Positions 35,034-43,202 of a DNA stretch of 48,360 bases are shown here, piece after piece. This DNA comes from an uncultured Clostridia bacterium (lineage in GTDB: Bacteria; Bacillota; Clostridia; Oscillospirales; Ruminococcaceae): contig CANQTP010000015.1 in the NCBI GenBank assembly GCA_947626755.1, positions 1 through 48,360 of the forward strand. The letters are read 5' to 3'. Every line of letters begins with the position of its first letter. Position 1 is the first letter of the stretch. The notes beneath the pieces were generated by a model, which saw nothing but the letters and a program-made list of their open reading frames with translations, was not told the origin of the DNA and did no database searches. A program made the position numbers and the translations under genes.

Positions 35034-35758
35034 GCAGATTGTTTATACGCGCGGAAAACGAAAACGGAAAAACCGTTATTTCCGACTGTGAATTTACTTC
35101 GCCGATAAAAATTGCAAAACCTTTTTACCGTGAGAATTTTACGGAAATAATAATGATGACTGCAAGCGCGGGAATGTTGGACGGCGATATTTACGATATT
35201 GAAATTAAAGTATGTTCGGGCGCAAAATTAAAATTTACGGGACAATCGTTTACAAAAATATTTAAATCGGGAGAAAAAGGCGGAGTATTTCAAAAAGTAA
35301 AAATTCATGTTGAAAACGGCGGAACTCTTTTTTATTTACCGAAACCGATAATTCCGTTTGCAGAAAGTTGCTTTGAAAATCGGGCGGAAATATTCCTTGA
35401 AAATTCATCACATTTTGTCATGGGAGATATAATTTCCTGCGGACGAACGGCAATGAATGAAGAATTTCTTTTTAATGAATATCGTTCAAGAACAGCGGTC
35501 TGCATTGACGGAAAACTCGATTTTCTTGATAATATCCGTTTTGCTCCGAAAGAATTTTCTCCGCTCGGGATCGGATTTTTTGAGGGATATTCTCATATCG
35601 GAACATATTATTTTTACGGCGTTGATGTTCCGAAACTGTCCGATATTACGGGAGCAGAATTTGCGGCAACAAAGACTTATCGGGGAAATTGTATCAGAAT
35701 TGCCGCCGATTCTGCGGAGAAGATCTTTTCAAGCGAAGCTGCGATACGTTTCCGATAA
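35030..35758 (+). CDS. ureD: Urease accessory protein UreD (UreH)
   Basis: 242 residues, somewhat shorter than typical UreD. Scaffold for the activation complex, with [30 protein letters not shown] and [12 protein letters not shown] as family stretches. Overlaps ureG by 4 nt. Last gene of the operon; a terminator follows 44 nt later. The C-terminus ends early, but the core appears whole. Confidence 0.93.
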   Translation: MSRLFIRAENENGKTVISDCEFTSPIKIAKPFYRENFTEIIMMTASAGMLDGDIYDIEIKVCSGAKLKFTGQSFTKIFKSGEKGGVFQKVKIHVENGGTLFYLPKPIIPFAESCFENRAEIFLENSSHFVMGDIISCGRTAMNEEFLFNEYRSRTAVCIDGKLDFLDNIRFAPKEFSPLGIGFFEGYSHIGTYYFYGVDVPKLSDITGAEFAATKTYRGNCIRIAADSAEKIFSSEAAIRFR

Positions 35759-35802
35759 ATATCTTACATTCGTTTTTCAAGAAACGATCAGACTAAATAT
35801 GA

Positions 35803-35846
35803 CCCCTTTAGAGTGTACACGCAAAAACTCTAAAGGGGTTATTATA
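35803..35846 (+). terminator. Terminator of the urease operon
   Basis: Perfect 12-bp stem CCCCTTTAGAGT / ACTCTAAAGGGG (35803-35814, 35827-35838), 12-nt loop, then TTATTATAT. Confidence 0.8.
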
Positions 35847-35847
35847 T

Positions 35848-35984
35848 GTCAAGGCAAAAAGTCAAAAGATCGAGAACTCAAAACTGCCGAGAAAGAAAAA
35901 CTTGAACTTGCCGAGCGTGAAGAACGGGCAGAGGAAAACCCCGGAACAGGCGGAAATGCGGTACTTTACAAGATGAACTATTAA
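35848..35984 (+). pseudogene. Charged ORF fragment without a start
   Basis: In one frame the DNA after the urease terminator reads KDRELKTAEKEKLELAERE and then NPGTGGNAVLYKMNY before TAA at 35982. It is Lys/Glu-rich, has no start codon or ribosome site, and no recognised family. It may be the end of a lost gene. Codon-like content is the only support, so this is weak. Confidence 0.3.
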
Positions 35985-35999
35985 ATTTTTCACAAAGCC

Positions 36000-36042
36000 T
36001 TGATTTTGAAAGCGGGTTGTGGTAAAATAAAGATAGTATAAT
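36000..36042 (+). promoter_or_regulatory. Promoter of the membrane ORF at 36041
   Basis: TTGATT (36000-36005) and TAAAAT (36023-36028) are 17 nt apart; a second TATAAT at 36037-36042 overlaps the first ATG. Transcription would start close to or after 36041, which favours a translation start further down. Confidence 0.5.
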
Positions 36043-36652
36043 GAGCGGAAACCATTGTTTCGGGGGGGGGTATTATGATGATCAAAAAAATTTAAAGACA
36101 ATTTTAAGGTATTTTAAAAGAATAAGCTATATTTATGTGTTATACCGAATACTGAATATTTTAATTATAAGTGCTATAGGAAGCATGAATATATCAAGCC
36201 TTTATGTCAATTCACGGGAAGATAACACGACTTATTATGTTGATTTTGAATGGCCGGCTCCAAATTTAAACAAAGTAATTACATATGAAACTCTCGCATG
36301 GTGTCATAAGTGCCTGATAAGTGAGAATGATTTCTATAATTACTCTGATTACAGAAGTATCGAAAGAAAAATTATTATTTCATTTGTTTTACTTCCTTGG
36401 ACAATACCAATAGATCTATCACGTCCGGCTAATGAGGAGTACAGACATCAGTATAATGACTATTACGATATTGATGTCTGGTGCGGACACAATGTGTTTT
36501 CCGGCAAATATGAGCAAATCTTTTTCTACTATGGTGACTGGATACTTCTATGTTACATATGGATAATTTATGTTATTGTAAGTTTTATCATTGATCTATG
36601 TAAAATAATTAAAAATGCGGTTTATAAAATACATAAACATTTTTCCGCTTAA
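36041..36652 (+). CDS. Membrane protein of unknown function, probably frameshifted near its start
   Basis: Up to 203 residues with an N-terminal membrane helix (about 30-50), an outside part rich in Tyr, Asp and Trp, and a C-terminal helix pair (about 120-135 and 170-195). No family recognised. As given, it starts MSGNHCFGGGYYDDQKN, where GGG comes from a G9 run. A better start would be the ATG at 36075 (MMIKK), next to the G-rich run as ribosome site, but that frame stops after six codons; one extra A in the A7 run at 36084-36090 would join it to NLKTILRYFKR. So it may be off by a one-base slip. Strongly AT-rich, like the region after it. Confidence 0.5.
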   Translation: MSGNHCFGGGYYDDQKNLKTILRYFKRISYIYVLYRILNILIISAIGSMNISSLYVNSREDNTTYYVDFEWPAPNLNKVITYETLAWCHKCLISENDFYNYSDYRSIERKIIISFVLLPWTIPIDLSRPANEEYRHQYNDYYDIDVWCGHNVFSGKYEQIFFYYGDWILLCYIWIIYVIVSFIIDLCKIIKNAVYKIHKHFSA

Positions 36653-36696
36653 AAAATTGTCATTTGAAAATAAGTCAATGCTGAATGTAAACACAA

Positions 36697-36915
36697 CTCA
36701 GACTGCGGGATAATATGCAGAAAAACAGCGGTATAAAAATATTATCTGTTCAAGGCATTAATGTCAATGTTTCCGCAGATGATGTTTATATGGATCATAT
36801 CAGAGATTTTGATATTGCGGCTATTTTTGCAAATTCGCGGGACAACGCCATTGATGCCTGCGACAAAGTAGATGAAAACAAATATATCACAATGGATACT
36901 TTATTTTTAACATAA
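36697..36915 (+). pseudogene. Remnant of a GHKL-type (AgrC/VirS-like) sensor kinase
   Basis: From about 36715 the frame reads NSGIKILSVQGIN, then DFDIAAIFANSRDNAIDACDKV, which is the N-box region of GHKL ATPases of peptide-sensing kinases, and NKYITM. It stops at 36913, before the G-boxes, and the membrane part and dimerisation helix are missing. A broken quorum-type kinase next to an ABC exporter suggests loss of a signalling partner. Confidence 0.65.
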
Positions 36916-36942
36916 AATGGAATTAAAATATTAAATTTAAAC

Positions 36943-36972
36943 GAACGGGCGTTGATAGCCCGTTCATTTTTT
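36943..36972 (+). terminator. Intrinsic terminator after the GHKL remnant
   Basis: Perfect 8-bp stem GAACGGGC / GCCCGTTC (36943-36950, 36958-36965) with a 7-nt loop, then A-T6. Confidence 0.88.
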
Positions 36973-37052
36973 ATTACTTTACTGCAAATGGAGAGTATTT
37001 CATTTTCGGCAGCCTTTTTATTAGCGGATAATTGCCATTTAATGGCGAAAAT

Positions 37053-37122
37053 GGTTACAAAACGGCTACAAAGGTTACAGAATTATTACAATTTCGCCTA
37101 AAAAGGTTATAATTTGGTTACA
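37053..37122. promoter_or_regulatory. Helically phased GGTTACA repeat array (PhoB/OmpR-type operator)
   Basis: GGTTACA or close variants start at 37053, 37064 (GGCTACA), 37073, 37084 (TATTACA), 37105 (GGTTATA) and 37116. Four of the five steps are 9 or 11 bp and one is 21, that is about one or two helical turns. The last copy ends 4 bp before the -35. Seven-base direct repeats with 11-bp period are how PhoB/OmpR-family regulators bind. Confidence 0.65.
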
Positions 37123-37126
37123 TTTG

Positions 37127-37155
37127 TTGAATTGCATTTTTTCATATGGTATACT
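37127..37155 (+). promoter_or_regulatory. Promoter of the ABC exporter operon
   Basis: TTGAAT (37127-37132) and TATACT (37150-37155), 17 nt apart, with TGG before the -10 (extended). Lies directly after the repeat array, as for an activated promoter. Confidence 0.8.
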
Positions 37156-37185
37156 TGATTTATCAAATTAAAAGGAAGTGTTCGG

Positions 37186-38337
37186 ATGAATTTGATATTT
37201 AAAAATATAATGAAACTTTTTAAATATGAAAAACTGGTGTTTTTTGTAATGCTGATATGCGTTTTCTTTTCGGCATTAATATTAAATTTTTCATACGGAC
37301 TATATCAGAATTATCGTGTTCAGAAAAGCGAATCTGAAATTTCACTTAACGAAATCCGCCCTGAAATTTCGGAAAATTCTACGCTTTCACGCGGACTTCT
37401 TGAAAATTATCTCAGCGTGATAAGTGATGAAACGCTTAATAAAATGAACATCATATACTGCGCTGCCGAATTTGACGGATTTAATCCTGAAAATTATGCT
37501 TATTCCATGATGAGATTCTGCATTAAAGACGGAGAGTATTGTTCATCAAAATATGTGGCAGACATTTGGGACAAGCAGGGCTTGATGGTATCGGGAAGAT
37601 TTTTTAACAACGAAGAAGAAAAGAACGGCAAAGATGTTGCAATTGTAGGCAATTACGGAAGCGGTTGGAATGAGCAAACGTTAAGCATAAAAAACGGTGA
37701 AAACAGCATAGAGCTTTTTGGACGAAGTTTTCAAGTGATAGGTGAACAGAGAAGCGTCGGAACGCCGATAGTTCCGTTTTTAGCAGTTCCGGCAGATACA
37801 GAGATCGTTCAATTAGCATTTTCATTTGAATCAAATATAACAAAAAGTGATTATGATGAACTTAAAATGGCAGCCGAGAAAAGCATACCGGGCATACTTA
37901 TATTTGAAGATATTGAATTTCCCGATACAGAAGCAATTTATTTATATAACAACATTATGTTGATCTCAGTGTTTATTGCAGTATTGTCGGTAATGAATTT
38001 TGCAATGCTTTATCATTTTATTCTCCAAGAACGAAGCAGAGATATTGCGATCTTCAGAATTTGCGGCTGCAAAATTTCAAAAGCTGTTATGATCTATCTG
38101 GGCGAATGTTTTGTTTTAAGCGTACCGATTTATATTATCGGAATGATCTTGTATTCATATATTATGCACAATGTTTTAGCAGGCTTATTCCCGTATATGG
38201 AAGCTGCATACAGCAAAATAATTTATGCGGTCATTTTCTTGATTTATTTTATAATAATGGCAATAATTTTAAGTATATTAATATATAGCTGCGTAAGAAA
38301 AAGTATTATTGATGAATGGAAAGAAGGCGGCAGATAA
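37186..38337 (+). CDS. FtsX-type ABC transporter permease (first)
   Basis: 383 residues. N-terminal helix (about 17-40), a large outside domain (about 45-250), then three C-terminal helices (about 260-285, 305-335 and 345-370), the MacB/FtsX layout. FYCAAEF-like and GRFFNNEE in the outside part are seen but not diagnostic. AAAAGGAAG precedes the ATG. The stop overlaps the second permease start (TAATG). Export or mechanical release of a peptide is the usual job of such systems; the substrate is unknown. Confidence 0.88.
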   Translation: MNLIFKNIMKLFKYEKLVFFVMLICVFFSALILNFSYGLYQNYRVQKSESEISLNEIRPEISENSTLSRGLLENYLSVISDETLNKMNIIYCAAEFDGFNPENYAYSMMRFCIKDGEYCSSKYVADIWDKQGLMVSGRFFNNEEEKNGKDVAIVGNYGSGWNEQTLSIKNGENSIELFGRSFQVIGEQRSVGTPIVPFLAVPADTEIVQLAFSFESNITKSDYDELKMAAEKSIPGILIFEDIEFPDTEAIYLYNNIMLISVFIAVLSVMNFAMLYHFILQERSRDIAIFRICGCKISKAVMIYLGECFVLSVPIYIIGMILYSYIMHNVLAGLFPYMEAAYSKIIYAVIFLIYFIIMAIILSILIYSCVRKSIIDEWKEGGR

Positions 38338-39572
38338 TGGGTGCATTTATAAGAACAGCTGTAAATACGATCAAAAAGAATATTACAATGAATATAATTA
38401 CCACATTGCAAATTTCAGCAGTATTTGTCATAACGGTAATTATGGTTTCCGCAGTGTGCGTCAGATACCGATGTTATACTCCGTTCAGGGATTATTTTGA
38501 AGGTAACGGTTTGTTTTGTATATTTTCGGTAGAGGCTTACACAGGTAATATTGATAAAGTATATGATGTTATTGAAGATACAAATGAACTTATGTCATAC
38601 TTGCATGGGCCTGAAAAAATTGTCGCTTGTCACCATTTAAGTGCATATGCGGAAGTAAACGATCAGATCTGCGACATTCAAGGTCTTAGCTATGATGATG
38701 AAATTATAGACCGATATGAACCTGAATTGAGCTCCGGCAGGTGGATAAGCACAGATAAAGAAGCAGATATGATCGAAGCAGTCGTTTCTGAAAATGATTA
38801 CGGCTGGAATGTCGGAGATATTATTCAGATCGTAATGCTCAATACAGAAACATCTGTAAAAAGAGATGTAAAGATCGTCGGGATCTTAAAGGAAAATACA
38901 AAAATACCCGGATTGTTTTCAGCGCGTATCGGAACGGATACATATAATTTATTTTATTATCCTTACAGCTATGAATATGAGGGAAAGCCTTTACTTCTTT
39001 TTTCATATTCGCAGCTTGCCGGCTTGGAAAACGCTCCTTTGCAGGGAATATATTCAAGTACTTTGATCCGTTATGATGATTCCGTAAGCGCGGAAGAGAT
39101 AAAACAGGATCAGCGGCTCATGTCAACAATGGGATGTGTATTTTCAACCGATCTGAAAGAACTTGATAAAAACAGCAAAGACTATCTTCACAGGCATATA
39201 TATGATCTCTTGCCGATCATAATTGTATTGCTTATTTTAGTTGTTGTCAGCAGTATAAGCAGTTCGGCTCTTTCTACAAGAAAAAGATTAAGAGATTACG
39301 CAATATATTATGTAACAGGACTGCAATGGCGGCAATGTATTCTTATTAATTTATTGCAGTCGGTGATAATTATTATATCCGCGTTTATTTTATCGATCGT
39401 TTGCGTGGCAGTTCTCAGATATACAAATTTAAGCGATATGTTTTATATTTCGTGGAATAAATATATTTTATTTTCATTTGCTGGAATAACAGTTTTTTAT
39501 ATTATAATATCCATGATAATGCCATTAATAATGATATTTAATGTTACACCAAAACAAATTCTTACAAAGTGA
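38337..39572 (+). CDS. FtsX-type ABC transporter permease (second)
   Basis: 411 residues from ATG 38337, which overlaps the previous stop; the frame is open 21 nt upstream but inside the first gene. Same layout: N-terminal helix (about 22-42), outside domain with YEPELSSGRWIS and GDIIQIV, and three C-terminal helices (about 290-315, 338-365 and 378-400). Together with the first permease it makes a heterodimer around the ATPase encoded next. Confidence 0.88.
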   Translation: MGAFIRTAVNTIKKNITMNIITTLQISAVFVITVIMVSAVCVRYRCYTPFRDYFEGNGLFCIFSVEAYTGNIDKVYDVIEDTNELMSYLHGPEKIVACHHLSAYAEVNDQICDIQGLSYDDEIIDRYEPELSSGRWISTDKEADMIEAVVSENDYGWNVGDIIQIVMLNTETSVKRDVKIVGILKENTKIPGLFSARIGTDTYNLFYYPYSYEYEGKPLLLFSYSQLAGLENAPLQGIYSSTLIRYDDSVSAEEIKQDQRLMSTMGCVFSTDLKELDKNSKDYLHRHIYDLLPIIIVLLILVVVSSISSSALSTRKRLRDYAIYYVTGLQWRQCILINLLQSVIIIISAFILSIVCVAVLRYTNLSDMFYISWNKYILFSFAGITVFYIIISMIMPLIMIFNVTPKQILTK

Positions 39573-39584
39573 GGAGAGTAAATA

Positions 39585-40247
39585 ATGATACAAGTAAAAA
39601 ATATTTCTAAAATATATAATAAAGGAAAATCCAACGCTTTTCAGGCATTGGATAATATCAGCTTTTCCGTAGAAAAAGGCGAATTAGTTTCAATAGTCGG
39701 AACGTCAGGAGCAGGAAAATCCACGCTTCTTCATATTCTCGCCTGTATTGATAATTATGACGCGGGAGAATATTATATAGATAATGTTCTCATAAAAAAT
39801 ATAAGCGAAAAAAGGCTTGCGGAAATACGCAACATGAAAATCGGGCTGGTCATGCAGGATTTTGCCTTGGTCGATGATTTTACCGCAATTCAGAATGTAA
39901 TGCTTCCGCTGGATTTTTCAAAAGAAAAACGCTCTGACAAAAAAGAAAAAGCTATGGCGGCTTTAAGATCTGTCGGCATGGATAAGTTTGCAAATAACCT
40001 TTCAAATAAACTTTCGGGAGGTCAGAAACAGCGTACTGCAATTGCAAGGGCAATTGTAAACGATCCTGATGTTATTTTAGCCGATGAGCCGACAGGTGCG
40101 CTTGACAGCAAGACCGCGTCTGAAATAATGGAGCTGTTTAAAATGCTTCATAATGACGGCAAAACAATTATAATCGTTACACACGATAAGGAAATTGCCG
40201 CACAATGTGAGCGGATCATTGAAATTTCCGATGGAAAGATAGTATAA
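39585..40247 (+). CDS. ABC transporter ATP-binding protein (MacB/LolD type)
   Basis: 220 residues. Walker A GTSGAGKST (about 39-47), Q-loop in GLVMQDFALVDDFTA, signature LSGGQKQRTAIARA, Walker B VILADEPTGALDS, and the His in IIVTHDKE. GAGGAGAG precedes the ATG, 12 nt after the second permease. LADEPTGALDS is typical of the MacB/LolCDE and BceA exporters. No peptide precursor gene is seen nearby. Confidence 0.95.
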   Translation: MIQVKNISKIYNKGKSNAFQALDNISFSVEKGELVSIVGTSGAGKSTLLHILACIDNYDAGEYYIDNVLIKNISEKRLAEIRNMKIGLVMQDFALVDDFTAIQNVMLPLDFSKEKRSDKKEKAMAALRSVGMDKFANNLSNKLSGGQKQRTAIARAIVNDPDVILADEPTGALDSKTASEIMELFKMLHNDGKTIIIVTHDKEIAAQCERIIEISDGKIV

Positions 40248-40259
40248 AATTATATACTT

Positions 40260-40298
40260 ACAGCCCTTGAAAAATTATTTCGAGGGCTGTAAAATTTT
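40260..40298 (+). terminator. Terminator of the ABC exporter operon
   Basis: 15-bp-class stem, ACAGCCCTTGAAA against TTTCGAGGGCTGT (40260-40272, 40278-40290; one G-U), 5-nt loop, then AAAATTTTT. 40299-40440 is AT-rich with nothing recognised. Confidence 0.82.
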
Positions 40299-40440
40299 TA
40301 TATGTTTTCTGCTGAACAGTTTTTCATATGTATTGACAGCATTATGATTTTACACAAAAATATCAATATAATTTTAATTACTTGTCTAAAACTGAATTTA
40401 TTTGTTTATAGTTGTACTCATAAAGCTGTTTATTCGATGA

Positions 40441-41070
40441 TCAGAATAATTGCGCCAACATTTTATAATACTTTCCTGTCTTTTCATATTTTCCTGTTAA
40501 GCTGAACACAGCCTTATGCTTTCCCGGGATCTGATAATTTCCGTAATTTTCATACCTGTTTCTGAGAACAATATCACCAACACTTATATTGTTATATTTA
40601 TGACCTTTATATTCAAAATTTACTCTCCACTTTTTTTGATCGTGTTCATTAACTATGCTGATAATGATATGATCGATCTCAGCTAAGATCAATGATTCTC
40701 CTGTTATTTCATTATCGTAAAGTGATCTTTCATTGTTTACAAATAAGAATTGAGAAGTACTTAACGGACACTTGGCAAATGCTTCTTCATCACTCATGGA
40801 TCTGATCTTTTCCCAGCAATATTTCTTATCATATAAGTAGTTTTCTGATTGTACATCTGTAGGCGCAGGCGTGCATTCAACAGCTGCTAAATCAAATATT
40901 TCTGCTTGTGTTCCGTTCCGGAATGTCAGATCAGATTTTGATACAGCTCCCTCGCCTGATCTGTCATCAGAAACCAATCGTATCCATTTACCGTTGCTGA
41001 TATCAATTCCTGCAACACAAAAGCCGTTGATCTTAGCACTTTTTGTCATAATAATTATTTCCTTTTTCAT
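40441..41070 (-). CDS. Dual OB-fold domain protein (last gene of the DUF488 cassette)
   Basis: 209 residues from ATG 41070 (site AAAGGACG); the frame is open to 41112 without need. N-terminal KKEIIIMTKSAKINGFCVAGI and NGKWIRLVS, and later VGDIVLRNRYENYG and GKHKAVFSLTGKY, match what I know of the dual OB-containing (DuOB) proteins found near conflict-system genes. OB folds bind nucleic acids or nucleotides; the role here is unknown. It follows the second DUF488 gene by 16 nt and is convergent with the ABC operon. No catalytic motif is apparent. Confidence 0.65.
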   Translation of the reverse strand: MKKEIIIMTKSAKINGFCVAGIDISNGKWIRLVSDDRSGEGAVSKSDLTFRNGTQAEIFDLAAVECTPAPTDVQSENYLYDKKYCWEKIRSMSDEEAFAKCPLSTSQFLFVNNERSLYDNEITGESLILAEIDHIIISIVNEHDQKKWRVNFEYKGHKYNNISVGDIVLRNRYENYGNYQIPGKHKAVFSLTGKYEKTGKYYKMLAQLF

Positions 41071-41086
41071 ATATAACGTCCTTTCT

Positions 41087-41530
41087 TTATAAATGAATGA
41101 TCCTGACTTCATTGAATGCGTCTTTAAAATAATCAGCTATCAATCTCCGATGGCATTTTTCCGGAGTCGGTTCGCTGCACAATAAACATATTGAAATATT
41201 ATCATTGTAGGCTGATTTTATATATTCTGTAATTTTTCTGCCCTGCATAGTCTGAGCGAACTCGGCTTCATATTCTTCCCAATTGATCTGTTTCTTTTTA
41301 TATCTTGTTAATGTAGATCCGTTCGGCGCAAAATTCAGATCGTGTTTGTATCTGATATGACATATTTTATCCAGAAAAAACTCAATATCGGGATACTTGG
41401 AAAAGCCTGCAAGCTGTGATGAGTTATTTAATCTTACATCGACAACAACGTCGATATTATTATCATTAAGAATTGAAAAAAACTGTTTGGCTGTTTTTTG
41501 GGTAAATCCGATTGTATAAACATTAATCAT
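41087..41530 (-). CDS. DUF488 family protein (second)
   Basis: 147 residues. Starts INVYTIGFTQKTAKQFF, then VDVRLNNSSQL, and near the end the family's paired-cysteine block LLCSEPTPEKCHRRLIA. GAGGAT is 4-5 nt before the ATG at 41530, which overlaps the stop of the first DUF488 gene by 8 nt. The fold and chemistry of DUF488 are not settled; the conserved Cys, Arg and His suggest an enzyme. It is shorter than its neighbour and differs strongly, so this is an old pair, not a recent duplication. Confidence 0.85.
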   Translation of the reverse strand: MINVYTIGFTQKTAKQFFSILNDNNIDVVVDVRLNNSSQLAGFSKYPDIEFFLDKICHIRYKHDLNFAPNGSTLTRYKKKQINWEEYEAEFAQTMQGRKITEYIKSAYNDNISICLLCSEPTPEKCHRRLIADYFKDAFNEVRIIHL

Positions 41531-42140
41531 AGTTATCCTCCTCGTTATTGTCGATCCTGTAGCCAATTTTTTCGTTTTGAAATTTGTAACTGTTTTCGAT
41601 CATTTCCTCGGCAGACAATTGTTCGCCAAACAAAGCCAATTGATCACGGTCAGGATAATACATATCAAGAAGTCTTGCTTCAATATCGGATTGTGTGATG
41701 ATATGCCCGTCTGATAAGATATGTCTGACTGAAATTCCGTTATCAGAAAAAGCCTTACCGACCATTATGGTTCTATGACAATTTATAGGATCTTTCTCGG
41801 AACACATAAGTACAAATTTATATCCTAAAGGAATGGCATTTATTATTTTTTGCATTCCATCCAGAAAAGCCTTTGATCTTGTAAACATAGAAAAATCAAG
41901 GTATCCGTTTGGATAATAGGTTTTATCATCCTGTCTTGCTCCGAATTCGCTGTTATAATTCCGATATATTATTCCGTTTTTTTGTAAAGTATCGCATAAT
42001 AACGGTTTATTATAATCCTGATAAAATTTTGAGAACGGCGAACTCCTTACATCGATCAAGCTGTTTATATTGTGCTTTTTTAAATCTTTAATAAAATCAT
42101 CTATTGCAAAGCCTGCGTAGCCTATTGTAAATATTTCCAT
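41523..42140 (-). CDS. DUF488 family protein (first)
   Basis: 205 residues from ATG 42140 with GAGGT 10 nt upstream. Opens MEIFTIGYAGFAIDDF, with LIDVRSSPFSKF, then the block LMCSEKDPINCHRT, as in DUF488, and a C-terminal extension (about 150-205) with GHIITQSDIEARLLDMY. Reads GARQDDKTYYPNG in the middle, the usual DUF488 sequence around the second active-site loop. First gene of the three-gene cassette, with its own promoter and a leader of about 100 nt. Function unknown. Confidence 0.88.
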   Translation of the reverse strand: MEIFTIGYAGFAIDDFIKDLKKHNINSLIDVRSSPFSKFYQDYNKPLLCDTLQKNGIIYRNYNSEFGARQDDKTYYPNGYLDFSMFTRSKAFLDGMQKIINAIPLGYKFVLMCSEKDPINCHRTIMVGKAFSDNGISVRHILSDGHIITQSDIEARLLDMYYPDRDQLALFGEQLSAEEMIENSYKFQNEKIGYRIDNNEEDNYD

Positions 42141-42247
42141 TTTGATATATACCTCGATCTGAAATAAACTGTATATCACTTTCTCTGCACGAAAAATTTA
42201 TTTCTATTAAAATGTATCATATGCTCCGATATATTTTTTGTAATTGC

Positions 42248-42276
42248 ATTATATCATATTTTGTTTAAAATGTCAA
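42248..42276 (-). promoter_or_regulatory. Promoter of the DUF488-DUF488-dual-OB operon
   Basis: TTGACA (42276-42271) and TATAAT (42253-42248), 17 nt apart, minus strand. Confidence 0.9.
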
Positions 42277-42362
42277 TAGCTGTTCAAATTTTCCAAAGCT
42301 TTCCCGCAATAAAGTTTGCACTGTTTTATCGATTTTCCGAAAATCAAATTGATCCATAAAAT

Positions 42363-42530
42363 AAAAAACATCGGGATCCGATCAAAGACTGATGCTTCGG
42401 ATCGGATCCCGATGTAAGAAAGAAAGAATGTATATGGATCTGCTGTAAAGCAGCTTGCGGTTGGGCGCCGCCCCGCTTTCGGGACGGCATATAAAATCAT
42501 ATCTCCGTTATTTTTTTCGGGAGATCTTAT
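42363..42530 (-). ncRNA. Structured RNA or 3' UTR between the HD gene and the DUF488 operon
   Basis: On the minus strand, three successive stems: ATCTCC-G/CGGAGAT (about 42527-42503), GCCGTCCCG/CGGGGCGGC with an AAAG loop (42488-42467), and CTGCT/AGCAG (42456-42443). Last comes a perfect 15-bp stem (42414-42400 with 42383-42369) followed by T6, an intrinsic terminator. It can be the 3' UTR of the HD-domain gene or a separate small RNA; no strong promoter decides. 42531-42615 holds nothing clear. Confidence 0.5.
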
Positions 42531-42615
42531 AAAGCTTTACTGCTTTATCTTATGTAAATAGTATAGCTCCGCTTTGTGATAATAATATGAAAAATCGCTG
42601 AAAGAAACAGGAAAT

Positions 42616-43200
42616 CTATTTCTTTCCGTCAATGTAGTACGTGGCTTCCATGTCCGCAGTGCTGAGCGCAAAAGCAAGAGGGAACATTTCAAACGCCTTT
42701 CCGACCTGTCCCTTTTCTTCTACAGAGGAAAATCCCATATGATACCTTATTGCAAAAGCCTCTTCTCTGCTGAGACGCATGAACCCTGTTATTATGTATA
42801 CGGATTTTTCACCATGTCCGTAAGGAAGCTTGTCGTCTGTAGTGTAATAGGGAACTTTCTCCCAGACGCCCTGTTCGTTTTTGGCGTTGCGGTAGTCCGT
42901 CTTGTACAGATTGACCTTGCATATGTCGTGCAAGAGCGCGCATATGGCAATAGTTTCTTCCGATGCGGTAAGTCCGTAAACGCTTTTTACCCTTTCGCGG
43001 GAAAGATAATCTTTCAGACAATGATAAACATTCAGGCTGTGTTCCAGAAGTCCGCCTTCATATGAACCGTGGAACCTTGTGCTTGCAGGCGCTGTGAAGA
43101 AATCACTATGCGGCGAAAGAAGATATTCAAGCAGTTTGTCCGCTCCGTCGCGGGTGATATTTTCCTTGTATATATCCAGAAATTCCTGTTTAAGATCCAT
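42616..43200 (-). CDS. HD-domain hydrolase
   Basis: 194 residues. Metal-binding HD pattern: His in GGLLEHSLNVYHC, HD in CALLHDICKVN, and Asp in LSTADMEA. This is the phosphohydrolase fold of the YfbR/HDIG type. GGCGGG lies before the ATG. It starts 2 nt after the beta-mannosidase stop, so the two are co-transcribed. Substrate unknown; a nucleotide phosphohydrolase is most usual for such a size. Confidence 0.85.
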   Translation of the reverse strand: MDLKQEFLDIYKENITRDGADKLLEYLLSPHSDFFTAPASTRFHGSYEGGLLEHSLNVYHCLKDYLSRERVKSVYGLTASEETIAICALLHDICKVNLYKTDYRNAKNEQGVWEKVPYYTTDDKLPYGHGEKSVYIITGFMRLSREEAFAIRYHMGFSSVEEKGQVGKAFEMFPLAFALSTADMEATYYIDGKK

Positions 43201-43202
43201 TT

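Noticed and set aside
37053-37122. GGTTACA repeats as a CRISPR array or plasmid-type origin
   Set aside because: The units are 7 bp with 2 to 4 bp between them, far too short for CRISPR, and no cas or rep gene is near. The position before a -35 fits an operator.
42273-42500. Small minus-strand open frame (75 codons)
   Set aside because: It spans a perfect 15-bp terminator stem and other hairpins and has no protein-like pattern. Better explained as structured RNA or 3' UTR.
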